Shown here: in pieces, positions 11,901 through 21,753 of the stretch | Layout: each line of letters starts with the position of its first letter | Numbering within the stretch: the first letter of the stretch is position 1 | Assembly: GCA_036172665.1 (NCBI GenBank) | Contig: CM069872.1 | Location: forward strand, 48,284,101-48,348,100 | Reading direction: 5' to 3' | Source of the DNA: Prosopocoilus inquinatus | Lineage: Eukaryota; Arthropoda; Insecta; Coleoptera; Lucanidae | Length of the DNA: 64,000 nucleotides | Translations under genes and position numbers: made by a program | Notes under the pieces: generated by a model | What the model was told of the DNA's origin: nothing | The model's input: the letters and a program-made list of their open reading frames with translations, nothing else | Database searches by the model: none

Positions 11901-13497
11901 AACCAACGAAACCTAAGGTGCTTTCTTTCGCTCACAAAATCGTGATCCAAACGTGTTTTGATTGAAAAATAGACATTCTTTTCTTTAAATTTGAATCTCT
12001 CTATTTTTAACTATTTTGGATTGAATTGTGATTATTTACAAATGAACTGTCAAATCAAAAAATTCAAGTCAGGTGTTTTGTCGCAACAATACGAAATTCG
12101 GGTCTAAACTATTCGAAACACCAGTCAAATTTTTAAGCGAAAGAAAGCGCTTTTTGTTACAACTTAATTCTGTCAGCGGCGGCTCGTGAATACTAGGGTC
12201 CCTAGATTTGATTGACGTTTGTCTTGATAGGCTTCGGAAACAATCTGTCAAATTCGTTAGTTTTTCGACCGCCGGCAGCGCACCGTGTCGTTTATGGTAC
12301 AGTGACGGCGTTATCTGATTTTGATCAAATGCATCTAAAGCTCTTTGAATTTCATTTCTCGTTTCTGAAATTTTGTCTTATATGTTCTTTAACTCTACAT
12401 ATAAGTGTGATGCTAAACAAACGTCAATTATATCTGGGGATCCTAGGGCACTATGTATTGTTTGCTTTCTGTTCATTTCTGTTAGAGTCATATGACACGA
12501 TGATAGTTTCTGTAAAGAAATGAGAAAATTTGTTTCAAAGTGAGAGAGATAAGTGAATTCGACACTTCTCTGTCAGTTTTTCGCAAATTTTATATAAGAA
12601 ATATCACCGTGTTATACGGGCCTTAAACAAAACAAGCGCTCCGTGAGTATGTCGCCTAACCACTGCCGAATATAAAATCGAAATTTTAAGGGAAAATCCA
12701 TAAGTTTTTAATGAATGAGTTTTCTGAATCATCATCTGATTTTAAGTTTCACTTACTACATTATTAAGATTATAAATAACATTTGAAATAAAATTAATAA
12801 GACTATCAGCCCAAGAACGCAACCATGCGGTACTCTTCTAGGGAACTCGTCAGAATTAAATACTACAGATTGGTTCAGAACAATCTCTAATTTACCACGT
12901 TCAGCTAATATTCAATGAATCAATCAATGAATAAAACTTAATGTTCTATTAATGGCGAAATCACTGACTGTCAGTCACTGGTTGGCCACATATTATCTGT
13001 ACTATCCAAAAATTCGGAAAATTTTGTTCAGATTTATTACTGAAAGGGAGCAAGGGAAAAAGGGAATAATAGTAATGAGACACGAATTAAAAATGTTATT
13101 CTATACCTGCATGCCTATTCGTTGGACATCCAGGTCCAACAGAATAGTGACCGGTCACGCCGACTGCAGAAGAACTATGACGAACCGGAAGTTGCAGCCT
13201 GCCGCAATTTGATACCAAAGATCTGTCCGTACCCGTCGAGTGCACACTCAAGTTAACAACACTAAGATCAGTGGCGGCGGTTTTAATGTCATTGTTATCG
13301 GTTTTCAGGCCCAAAATTGCGGCGATGGTGAATGATTTGTTGTTGATTGCCCCCGATGTGCTCTTACATCTAGTCTCACCGTCTTCGCACAAGGAATTTG
13401 GAGTTGTGTTATCGTTATCGGTAACGTTTTGATCTTCCAATTGATGATAGCTTAGGAAATGAGACAGTGATGTAGAATAATTATAGTGATGTAACAT
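5793..13497 (-). CDS. Not: Not-family homeobox transcription factor, three exons
   Basis: Coding exons are 13107-13497, 6535-6722 and 5793-5948; they join in frame (391 + 188 + 156 nt) to 244 residues. The homeodomain spans about residues 150-209, with F8, W48-F49-Q50-N51 and the string [14 protein letters not shown]. Its [16 protein letters not shown] start and QQYMVG segment match the Not/Noto (notochord homeobox) class. An eh1-type Groucho-binding motif, SFTIAAIL, lies at residues 55-62, as is usual in this class. Intron 2 (586 bp) falls between homeodomain residues 44 and 45, a classical position. Intron 1 is 6.4 kb and full of MITEs. The product is a nuclear DNA-binding protein, probably a repressor. 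The start ATG at 13497 is the first in the open exon; an additional upstream exon cannot be excluded. Confidence 0.88.
6165..6283. repeat. Foldback MITE, GCGTTTTCGACT family, copy 1
   Basis: The ends GCGTTTTCGACTAAT and CAGTCGAAAACGC form a terminal inverted repeat, and the interior ATCTCCATC/GATGGA segments extend the stem. A second copy lies at 48909-49025. It sits in Not intron 2. Confidence 0.7.
6535..6722 (-). CDS. Not: Not exon 2: homeodomain residues 1-44
   Basis: The acceptor GGTTTCAG (minus strand) begins the exon with TG, which completes a Val codon from exon 1. It ends ...LTEAQ at a GTAAGC donor in phase 0, matching exon 3. Confidence 0.9.
6950..7560 (+). other. Less AT-rich block with a short coding-like remnant
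   Basis: Within Not intron 1. From about 7347 an ATG frame breaks at a TAA after 13 codons, then runs open to about 7553. Its peptide is Leu/Ala-rich (...[15 protein letters not shown]...). The upstream block at 6960-7150 differs in composition from the surrounding intron. It could be the leader and start of a dead retroelement; I do not recognise the protein. Confidence 0.2.
9251..9391. repeat. Foldback element with 40-bp arms
   Basis: Arms 9251-9290 and 9352-9391 match at 37 of 40 positions and include the shared core TACGCGTGGAAAAT. A smaller nested stem, GCGATTGC/GCAATCGC, lies in the loop. The open frames predicted here on both strands are readings of the hairpin. Confidence 0.75.
10010..10310. 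repeat. Dispersed repeat, copy 1
   Basis: Shares GAAGAAACATAAACAATCCC, a TTATTAATTTAAATGT segment and a TTTTTAATAAATTATTTTA segment, in the same order, with 49565-49790. The part reading AAAATCC.GACTA.CCTTGACC also recurs at 30274-30345. No coding potential was seen. Confidence 0.6.
10591..10823. mobile_element. hAT-type MITE, copy 1, with exact 8-bp target duplication
   Basis: The terminal inverted repeat CAGGGAAAAGAATTCGGGCC is matched at the far end by GGCCTGAATTCTTTTCCCTG. It is flanked by the identical octamer CATATTAC at 10583-10590 and 10824-10831. An 8-bp duplication with CAGGG ends indicates a non-autonomous hAT element. Two more copies are at 41142-41371 and 49806-49986. Confidence 0.85.
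10931..11262. repeat. Compound foldback/MITE in Not intron 1
   Basis: The ends AGTTGCACCAAACACTTAAG and CTTAAGTGTTTGATGCAACT form a terminal inverted repeat. Inside are inverted copies of CTCCTAATAAATTTAACCGTCGG around a repeated CATTGTCGGCACAATGG hairpin. The interior stem is related to the foldback at 3231-3348. Confidence 0.7.
11915..12152. repeat. MITE with AAGGTGCTTTCTTTCGCT ends, copy 1
   Basis: Starts AAGGTGCTTTCTTTCGCT and ends AGCGAAAGAAAGCGCTT. Copies at 38411-38697 and, interrupted by two other elements and inverted, at about 37700-38181 confirm a family. Not intron 1. Confidence 0.7.
13107..13497 (-). CDS. Not: Not exon 1: N-terminus with eh1 motif
   Basis: The ATG at 13495-13497 opens 130 codons ending in a phase-1 GTATAG donor, which fits the two-base start of exon 2. 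The FTIAAIL eh1 motif supports membership in the same gene. The rest is low-complexity Ser/Thr/Asn sequence, typical of homeobox N-termini. Confidence 0.8.
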
Positions 13498-13547
13498 AAT
13501 GTTTATCTTAACATCTTTCACACAAACACATACACAATTGTATTGCT

Positions 13548-13556
13548 CTTTAAATA
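13548..13556 (-). promoter_or_regulatory. Possible TATA-like box of Not
   Basis: TATTTAAAG on the minus strand lies 51 nt upstream of the start codon. This spacing would leave a very short leader. No initiator stands out, so this is a weak candidate. Confidence 0.25.
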
Positions 13557-13724
13557 CTGGGCGAAAGGAAAACAATTATTTTTGTATAGGTTTTGGTTTC
13601 TTGTTTAATCAGAGAATTTGCACTTCACAATGTTTACCTTTGCAAGTGAATTAGCCAAATGAAGACTAGGTTTGTTATCTCTGCCGTGATGTAACTGACA
13701 TAAGGTACACTTGTTTGAAGCTCA

Positions 13725-13759
13725 AGAGGGGGCCCCTCCAGCCGCAGGGGTTGGCCCTG
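13725..13759. repeat. Fragment of a hAT-like terminus
   Basis: GGGGGCCCC followed by GGTTGGCCCTG resembles the right end of the element at 880-1304. No partner end was found nearby. Confidence 0.3.
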
Positions 13760-16328
13760 ATCCGCGGACACACCCCCTCTACAACCTCAACCCCCAGCGA
13801 CCCGTAACCTGTGTTTCAATCTCGCTAAATTGTGGATTAATGTGCTCGTTCAAGCTCCGCTTCCTGAATTTTTATGCGGATGAATTTTTTTATTGTTTTT
13901 GCCTGCCGAATTTAATTACATTGGTTTCACATCGATTTCCGAATTCTTGCAACTTATCTTAAAATATTGTAACCAAAAATGTTTTCTTAAAGTAATTTTT
14001 TCGCAAGACATGCCAACTTTTTTGTACGTCCTACGATTGATTTAGAAAGAAAAAAATTATCTTCAAAAAAGCTCGGATTTTAACAGTGATCGCCAAAAAG
14101 ATCGCACTATATGGGAAATTTTTTTTAAACATTGGATAAAACACTTTGCGCCAATAGTTTATACTTGTTCGAAAACCATATGTGGACAGGACATGCTAGG
14201 TAATATTTGATGAGCAATTTTTACTACGGCTAAAAATCATACCTAATTAAAATAAGAAAATTAAAAAAATATTATAATTAGAAAGTATTCCAGACATTAG
14301 ACAAAATTTTAGTACGATATGATAAGTAAGGACCGGATTTTAGATAAAATAGATAAAGTGCCTCTTTTTAGTTTTTAAAGCTTTAAAGATTTTTTTCCAT
14401 ATCTTCTCATTTAATTAAAAAATAGTCATTTGGCCAAATTTCATTTCACCTATTACAACTTTTTCTACCTATTTAATTTTTTCTTAATTCTAAATAATAC
14501 CTTCTCCTTGAAAAAATAATAATTTTTATTGTATTTGGAGTTGGATTTTCTTGCTATCGCCATTTCCGAACGTAAATTATTTATCGTTACCGTGAATGTG
14601 ACCGACACAGTGGCTGAGTTCAGATAGAAGTGAGAAAGATACTTTTGAAAAGTATTTAAATACAAGATACTTTTGTAAATATATTTAGAAGATACTGTAG
14701 TATCTAAGATAGCTACATTGAAAAAAAGATACTTATTTCTTTTTGTCCTAAACATTATCTCGTAAAGGCCGATAGACATTCTAAGTATTGTTAGTATCTT
14801 AAATATCAGATACAAATATTGTGTGAAAGTATCTTTATTTAATAGATACTTTATGGTTGGAAAAATGTATTTAAATGCAGGATGCTGGAACTTAGCGCCA
14901 TAACAACCTCTTCGATCGGTAAGGTACTCTGCCGGTGTTATCTGAACGCAGTCCTTTCAGACGAATTAAAACAGAATCGACAATAAATACTAAATTCATA
15001 GGAGAACATGTCGTCATTTGACATGTTTAGCCAGTGCCAACCGCTGACTTGTCAGACTCAACATGTTGAGGGTGCTTTATGTAAACATTATCGGAAAGGC
15101 TGAACGATCTGATGGATGGATCGGATTTAAAGTAGCATGAATAGTTTTCTCAATTTAATTTTGAGCAAAATTTTGTTTGATGACTTTGATTTTAATATTT
15201 TATTTAATTTTATTGGACCTTCTCAAGTACCTACCACGAGAAAATAAAAAACCGAATTTCGTAATTAAGTCGCCTAAATTAGTATCTACCTCTTTCGAAT
15301 TTTTAACGATCTAAAAATGGTGTTTTCACTGATAGGTTATTATAAAATGCATATAATTTTCTACTGCAAAATATTTTGAAAAAAAAGAATTTTTAATTTT
15401 CTCAGTTTTATGGAAAATGTGAAGCGGTAAACGGTTAACTCTTAAGAGTAGTTACGTCATTTATTCTCTGAGGGCCAGTTGTAGTTCGATGCTCAACTTA
15501 AGTGAAACTCCTACAAACGAACCACATCCTTAGGAACATTCGGCGTAAGGGCTACGAAACTGTCAAATAGTATCATTTATGGTGAGCATCGTTGTACCAT
15601 GGAGGTTTAAACCGACCAGGTTCCAAGTAAACAAATTCGCATAGGATCTCAAGAACATCTAGCAATTAATGCATTCATATATAAAATTTGATGTGATTTT
15701 ATTCACTCTGAACCTGGTTCAGTTGAACGTCGGTTTACCTCATTGATTATATTCATAAAAAAATATTTAAAGGAATAAAAATAGAAAAAATGTAATGTAA
15801 GAGACGCTTTATAAGACCTTTTTGTACTGTAAATGGTCGCGTGCGCTAAAATCATTATTAAAATTATTCGGCCCTAAATATTTCATGGCTATTTCATGAG
15901 TGATAATACCCGCTACCCAGTAACTGAAACGAAAAAGTATTTTGTTTTTCTTCTGTTTTCTGTACTGGAATTTAGTTTTTCTTATGTTGTTGGAGATTTT
16001 TATTTACTTTACATTCGTTTCTTTTTTAACAAATGTACTGCAATAATGTCATCGTTTCATAATGTTTAATAATCAGACAAAAATATATGTTTTTTTTTAA
16101 TTGTAACTACCTTCCTCGTTATATCTTAAGAGTGTTATTAACATGTGGTTGAAAGTATAAAATTCAATTTCTTTTTTCAAAAATTATTGACTCATTCTGG
16201 CCCACCCTTTCTCACGGATATTAAACGATTGCAATTTTTAGTCTATCTAGGCTAAATTCTTTTATTTATTCACAAATATAAAAGATGAATTTGCTAACTA
16301 GAAAATTAAAAATCGTTTATTCTAAGTA
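13760..16328. other. Intergenic, AT-rich with degraded repeats
   Basis: No exon seen. At 14640-14840 there is a run of GATACTTT/AAGTATCT and GTATTTAAATAC motifs of the type common in insect hAT-like MITEs; a related tract (GTATCT.., CTAGATAC) lies at 27085-27200. Near 15600-15735, ACCGACCAGGTTC and GAACCTGGTTC suggest a further decayed foldback. Confidence 0.35.
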
Positions 16329-16642
16329 CACTGATCAACAAAATTAGGGGAAAACTTTTTTGAACGCTTATATCTTTTAAAGAAGATGATGTTGCGAGAG
16401 CTATTGCTTTGGTTCATGAAACGGGTAGGCATTCCAGAAGAAATGGGCAGAGCCGCAGAAAAAAAAAAACACCCATCAAAACAAACATTGTCAATCCTTG
16501 TCTAATGTCTACAGGTCTCCGAAAACAAGGAATTCAAGTAATGGAGTAACCAACCGTGAATCCAGATTTAAATCCCATCGAATACGTTTGAGATTTACTC
16601 AACAGGCGTATTAGGAAGTGTCCCACTGCAGCTTTTCAAGAA
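16329..16642 (+). pseudogene. Tc1-like transposon remnant
   Basis: Begins with CACTGATCAACAAAATTAGG, a Tc1-type end. Internal frames give fragments resembling transposase, including NPDLNPIEY followed by a stop and DLLNRRIRK, the C-terminal DDE-domain signature. The middle of the transposase is missing and several stops interrupt it, so it is a dead copy. Confidence 0.6.
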
Positions 16643-16749
16643 AAAAAGTCTTTCTGTAGACTGAGAGCCCAAATCTTCGAATGTAGAACGACTGTACTTT
16701 CGAATCCTTGTTATTGCCTAGCCAACCACCATCATTTGTACTTTTAATA

Positions 16750-18080
16750 GTAATGGATATTTGGTCGTGACATTTAGCGATCTGCTGTGCATTAGCCGGA
16801 AATCTTTCTTCTGCATAAATTCTTGCTCAACATTAAGATTAAGTTGGACAAAATTGAGATCGGTTTCTACTGGTAATCGTGATAGAGCATCGACGTTGGA
16901 CTTTCGTCGCCTTATGTCGGTTTGTATAATTGTAGCCCATTAGGAAAATCGCTCAACGTTGAAGACGTTGTATCGACGGTAACCATAACCATTTGCTGGG
17001 GTTAAATACCGTAACAAGTGGTTTATGGTCCGTTTATAACTCGAATGATCAATCAAACAAATATTGATGGAAACGCTTTATTCAAAAAACTCTTTTTCAA
17101 TTTGACTAAACCATCGCTCATGATCGTTTAATTTAATTCTAATCCAGTAGCTTTTCGGTGCAACAAAATCGCCCCAATGCCATATAATGACCTGTCGGTC
17201 ACCAATAATGGACCTACGTTGTCGCCTTAACGATATGCTTCTTGAGACTTTAGAACGCAGCCTCCTGGTCATCTTTCTTCCTTTTGTTAGCAATATATAG
17301 CAATGTTTGAAAAATTAGGAATACAACGACCATAATAATTAAATTTGCCAAGAAAAGATTGCAATTCGTATAAGTTTTTAGGTTGTGGTAAGATTTTAAC
17401 TGCTGCAATACCCGATTTTGAAGGTCGTAGACCATCCTTCGAGATGATACATCCGAGATGTTCAACTTCGTGTTGAAAAAATGCGAATTTCTCTAACTTA
17501 CATCATAAGCCACTGTCTTCGAGTCTCAAAAATATTTTGTCTAAACCCATAACGGTAATACCGTCTAAGTAATATGCACTCATTATCTGGTAAGTCATTG
17601 GTAATCTGCTCCATCAAGTGTTGGAAAATAGCCGGTGCACTGACGATACCGAATACAAGACGTTGCTATTTAGCTCGACGGTTTGAGTACTAATCGATTT
17701 AATACTAGGACTGCCCAATATTTTGTACGTTGTCAGAACAATAATGGAAGGCGAGGCTTCTGAATCCAACTTTACTGGACACTCATTGACCGTGAGGCTG
17801 ACGTGATATCCTGGCCTTGAGTCATCCAATTGGCCGTTGCCACTGGTGCTGAAGAGTTGATGAAGTTGCTGCTGACTACCACAGTCCTTCTGCTTCGCAA
17901 GGAATCGTCAATGACTGTCTTCTTTTGATTGACAAACCACTCGATTATGGCCAATCTTACCATAGTTATGACATTTCGACTTCCGATGAAAACGTTCTGC
18001 TCGTGATGATGCTTCTTTACGCAATCTGGACACAATTGCCACTTGGTCTTCGGTTTGTCCAAAGGACGAATTGATTCCCG
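16750..18080 (-). pseudogene. Ty3/Gypsy retrotransposon fragment (gag-protease-RT-RNase H), degenerate
   Basis: Reading on the minus strand in shifting frames: a gag CCHC-like knuckle (GKIGHNRVVCQ, one Cys replaced by Tyr) near 17950; an aspartic-protease-like stretch near 17770; an abrupt join to reverse transcriptase (SAPAIFQHLMEQI near 17620, then SFLGKFNYYGRCIPNFS near 17330); and the RNase H end (ADALSRLPV-like, NVDALSRLPVETD) near 16850. Stops and frameshifts are frequent, and the protease-RT junction implies an internal deletion. No LTRs were identified. The four minus-strand open frames here are pieces of this element. Confidence 0.75.
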
Positions 18081-18105
18081 GGCGCTTAATTTCATAATCC
18101 GATAA

Positions 18106-18630
18106 TTAAGGCGAGGGATCACTGCGCGCAAAGCGAAGCTAAGAGAAACGAGCTTGAGATACGCCAAGCTAAGCGAAACGAAGATATCACGGCCATTAAG
18201 AGCGATGTGAGTGCGATTTATATTTTAATTTGAAAAGCAAGAGAAAGACGCAAGTCGAAGCCTTCGCTTAGGTTTGATATTTTTGGCGTCAGACCTACGT
18301 CACTGTACTGTCCTGTTTTAAATCAATGAAGTCTTATTCCCGAACAATTTAGATTAGTTTTTCTTGTGTTTCAAGACATTTTCATCCTTTGTTGTTATTG
18401 TTGTTTCTTGTTCAGCATGTAGTTTAACGTGACAAGTTACGACAAGGGCGCTTTTGAAGCTACAAACTATACCAGCGACGATTTCGTTTGAATCAGAACA
18501 GAGCTAAACCGAGCGAAGATAAAAATTGTTTTATATCTTCATTAGCCAAACTTCGCTTCTCTTGGTTTTAGTTTAGTTTTAGTTTAGTTCAGCTTAGCTT
18601 CGCTTCGCGCGCAATGGCCCCTCGCCTTAA
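18106..18630. mobile_element. TTAA-flanked non-autonomous element
   Basis: TTAA GGCGAGGGATCACTGCGCGC at the left is mirrored by GCGCGCAATGGCCCCTCGCC TTAA at the right, and both arms continue into AGCGAAGCTAAG-type sequence. TTAA at both borders suggests a piggyBac-like target, although the terminal bases are not the usual CCC. It abuts the Gypsy fragment. Confidence 0.55.
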
Positions 18631-18795
18631 GTCTACATTGGAGCTAATTCTCGAAAAACTTAGTGTAGCTCAGCTTAGCTTCGCTTCGCGCGCAATGGCC
18701 CCTCGCCTTAGGACTACATTGGAGCTAATTCTTCAAAAAACTTAGTTTAGCTCAGCTTAGCTTCGCTTCGGGCACAGTGGTCCCTCGGCTTTACA
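18590..18795. repeat. Triplicated right end of the TTAA-flanked element
   Basis: CAGCTTAGCTTCGCTTCG followed by a CCCTCG border occurs at about 18590, 18671 and 18757, spaced 81-86 bp apart. The third copy is diverged. Together with (TTTAG)n-like sequence just upstream it forms a small tandem array. Confidence 0.65.
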
Positions 18796-19932
18796 CAGAC
18801 GTTTGTCCATCTTTTAACATTATTTGATCACATTTTTTAATAACTAAATTTGTAGCTCTCATCAGGGATTGCAAAATTACTGATTTTTTTTAAGATTATG
18901 TAAAATGTAAAATAATGAAAATAATAATATTTTCTGTAACTATTGTTTATTTAATTCAGTGAACAATGCAGACGGTGAATCTCCATTTTCTCGGATTCGC
19001 TTTAATAACCGGGAAGCTACTCGACCTCATCAGGGGTTACCCTCAAAAATATGAAATATGATAGTAAGGGCGGATATACCTGCATCCCCGGTGACGGCGA
19101 GCATGCGCACGTTGACAGGGATGCTCCGAGGCGGAGTCGTCGCCCCCGCAATCTCTCCAATCACTGCAGATAACCACCCGCCACAATATTACCAGATAAT
19201 CACGTTATATAACCGCATGTGTGTTCGCATTACGCGTCCTTTTTTATTGCAGGTATAAACTTTAATCTTCCTATCGTATCTGCTGAATAACGTTCAATAA
19301 TTTTTTTAAATTGTTAAGTCAAATTTCTAGGACAGAATTTAGTTAAATAAAGTAATTCTTCTGAACCAAACATTTCATATTTGCAAATTTTATATGCAAC
19401 AAACTAAACTTGCAATTAATTGAAATTGTATTTTCTCGAACTTCAAAATTGAAACACCAAAATTAAAACGACCTAACAAGGTTTATGAAATCAAATATTC
19501 AAATTGGAATTCAGTTTACACAGGAAAAACAAACTAAATTAAAAAAAAAAAACGTTTAGACCCAAGATTTTAGACCAACATAAATATCATATCCAAGAAA
19601 TAATCAAAATCATTCAATGCTTGTAAAACAATAGAGACATTCAACGGACACAATCGATTCACGCCATTTAGCATCCAACGCATCTCAATAGATTCAACAT
19701 CGATCGTGAAATTGTGAATCTTAAACATTTTATGATTCAACTGTGATTAAATATGGCTGGTGAGAGGGTATAGGTGATACCTATCACGACAATCCACGGA
19801 CGCTTCGCCTTCGTTCACTATGTTTATGAATTGATTTAAATCATTTCAATCCGATTTTAATCAATTGATTTGATTGTTGAAGATCACTATTCCTTAGCAA
19901 GTTATCATAATTTGGAGTATACATTTTATGCA
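18796..19932. other. Intergenic, no gene seen
   Basis: AT-rich. The only compositional anomaly is 19020-19180, CpG-containing, where the minus strand reads CCCTGATGAGGTCGAG. This resembles half of a hammerhead-type core but lacks the GAAAC partner. Confidence 0.35.
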
Positions 19933-20922
19933 CTTCTAAACAAAATTAAAGGACCACCAAATAAACTTGAAATAACTTCTCTAATTTACAAGTTTTTTTA
20001 ATAGACTTTTGCCATGAAATAATTAACAATTAACAATAGCAAGACATTCTGTCAAGTCAACAAAAAGGTCTAATAGTTCTCTTTACGTCGTTTAATTAAT
20101 AAAGCTTGCTTTTTGTTTCGAAAAATTGATGAATTTCTTTCCATCAAATTAACTGAACATGTCTAGATGCCATTGTAGACCAGAAGAAGAATCCCAAATG
20201 ACTATACTTCTTCGTAAAGCATATTCACAGAGAAAAATTGCTGAAATTCTAAATACCAACGAATCTGTGGTACACAGAGCCACAGCATAGTTCAGAAGCA
20301 CTGATAATATCAAAAGAAGGTGCGAACAAGGTGCTAAAAGAAAAATAACAGGCAGAGAAGATCGCTTAATCGAATTTCAGAGTTTAAGAAAGCGATTTGT
20401 AACATCTCGTGAATTAAAAAAAAAATGATCTTCGGTTAGCCACTTGGAAAGAAATGTCTACCAAAACAGAAAGAAGAAGACTGACAGAAGTCAATTGGTC
20501 TGCTCGAAAACCAGCAGCAGGTCCATTTGCCACAGCTAGGCACAACAGAAATCACTTAAACTTTTACCAAGATCATCAAGGTTGGGACAAGAGGCAGTGG
20601 AACTCGGTTTTGATTTCGGATGAGTCCAGGTTTCTCCTAAATAAGAATAATCGCCGTGTTCTTATCATACGAAGACCAGATAAGCGATTTGAACTATATA
20701 CCATTTGAAAATTTAATAAACAATGTAGGGGTTTGTAATGGTTTTGGTTGGCATACAATTTAATAGTCATACAGGATTGGTTTTGATACGAAATGGGTCG
20801 CTAAAGCAAGAAGAAGATAGAGAGACGAGACTGTTGTACCTCATGTTCAATCGTTTGCCGAAAATTTCGACAATGGACTCATTTTTAAGCAAGACAATGC
20901 CAAACCTCATACAGCTAAAATT

Positions 20923-21038
20923 GGGCGCGTTTAGCGGCTGAGTTGCTTACTCAGCAATCGTTTGTGATTGGCTATTACCTCAATGTGAGCCAATCACAAA
21001 CGGTTGCTGAGTAAGCAACTCAGCCGCTGAACGCGCCC
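20923..21038. repeat. 116-bp palindromic MITE inserted in the Tc1 pseudogene
   Basis: GGGCGCGTTTAGCGGCTGAG is mirrored by CTCAGCCGCTGAACGCGCCC, and the complementarity runs almost to the centre. ATT flanks both sides (20920-20922, 21039-21041), a likely 3-bp target duplication. A diverged copy is at 37993-38118. Confidence 0.8.
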
Positions 21039-21409
21039 ATTGTCACAATTGCGTTGAAAGATGCAAATATCTAATGTTTGGAGTGGCCTGCCAAAAGCTC
21101 TGATCTCAATCCTATTGAGCATCTCTGAAATCAATTGAGCAAGAAATTTGAAATCGAGACCAGGACCGCCAGTAACACTTGATGTGCTCTCTATCATACT
21201 TGGTCAAGAATGAGAACGAATACCTCAAGAAAGGATACGAAACTTAAATCTCAAGCATGCCAAGAAGATTAGGAGCGTGTATTGCTGCAAGAGGAGGGCA
21301 TACACGCTATTAATAATATTACTTTTGTTCATTTATTACAAATTGGGATTTAAGTTCATGAGATAACTTTAATAGCCCTTAAATAAACTAAACTGTAAGG
21401 AAACAGTTT

Positions 21410-21640
21410 AACTTGAAGGCTTCCGCGGCCGTCGTCCTTTGCTGAATTCCTGTCTTCCGGTTGGAACCGCCTCTCCCTTCGAATTTCTTCTATTTCCGAC
21501 GCAGCAGCAAGACCACCACCAGCAGTAGCACCACAACCACCAGCAGTAGCCCTGAGGAAGTTCTTCTGAAATAGAGAACGAAACGTCGGTAGTAGAAGAA
21601 TTCCGAGAAGAGACGCGGTTCCAACCGGAAGCCAGGAATT
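21410..21640 (+). mobile_element. Retroposon-like insert with hammerhead-like core
   Basis: A 231-bp insert flanked by 17-bp direct repeats, CTGTAAGGAAACAGTTT (21393-21409) and CTGTAAGGAAACAATTT (21641-21657), with 16 of 17 matching. Long target duplications are typical of reverse-transcribed insertions. The insert folds into a long stem: GGTTGGAACCG near 21458 pairs with CGGTTCCAACC near 21616, and TTCTTCTATTTCCGACG pairs with CGTCGGTAGTAGAAGAA. The loop holds a (CAN)n microsatellite and CTGAGGA...GAAAC (21552-21584). Confidence 0.6.
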
Positions 21641-21753
21641 CTGTAAGGAAACAATTTGATTTATATATTTATTCGTTTCATTAAGTTTCTTTAGTTTATA
21701 TTAAATTTACTTTGAATTGTGCTAGTGGTCTCTTAATTTTGTCCAGAAATCTA

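Larger units (their letters stand above)
19933..21750 (+). pseudogene. Tc1-like DNA transposon, dead, carrying two later insertions
   Basis: The ends CTAAACAAAATTAAAGGACC and GGTCTCTTAATTTTGTCCAG form an imperfect terminal inverted repeat. From an ATG at 20161 a helix-turn-helix-type N-terminus is readable (QRKIAEILNTNESVVHR), then fragments of the DDE domain (LISDESRF near 20615, LSKTMPN near 20897 and WPAKSSDLNPIEH near 21085) and a C-terminal end near 21300. Stops and frameshifts break every section. A palindrome (20923-21038) splits the catalytic region and a retroposon-like insert (21410-21640) lies in the 3' noncoding part. Confidence 0.75.

Noticed and set aside
12952..13212. 86-codon plus-strand frame
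   Set aside because: Its distal part is antisense to Not exon 1 and it has no family resemblance.
13498..13575. N-terminal extension of Not by 26 residues
   Set aside because: The extension is a CVCVCV low-complexity run from a CA repeat next to a TATA-like box, so it looks like leader sequence; the ATG at 13497 was preferred.
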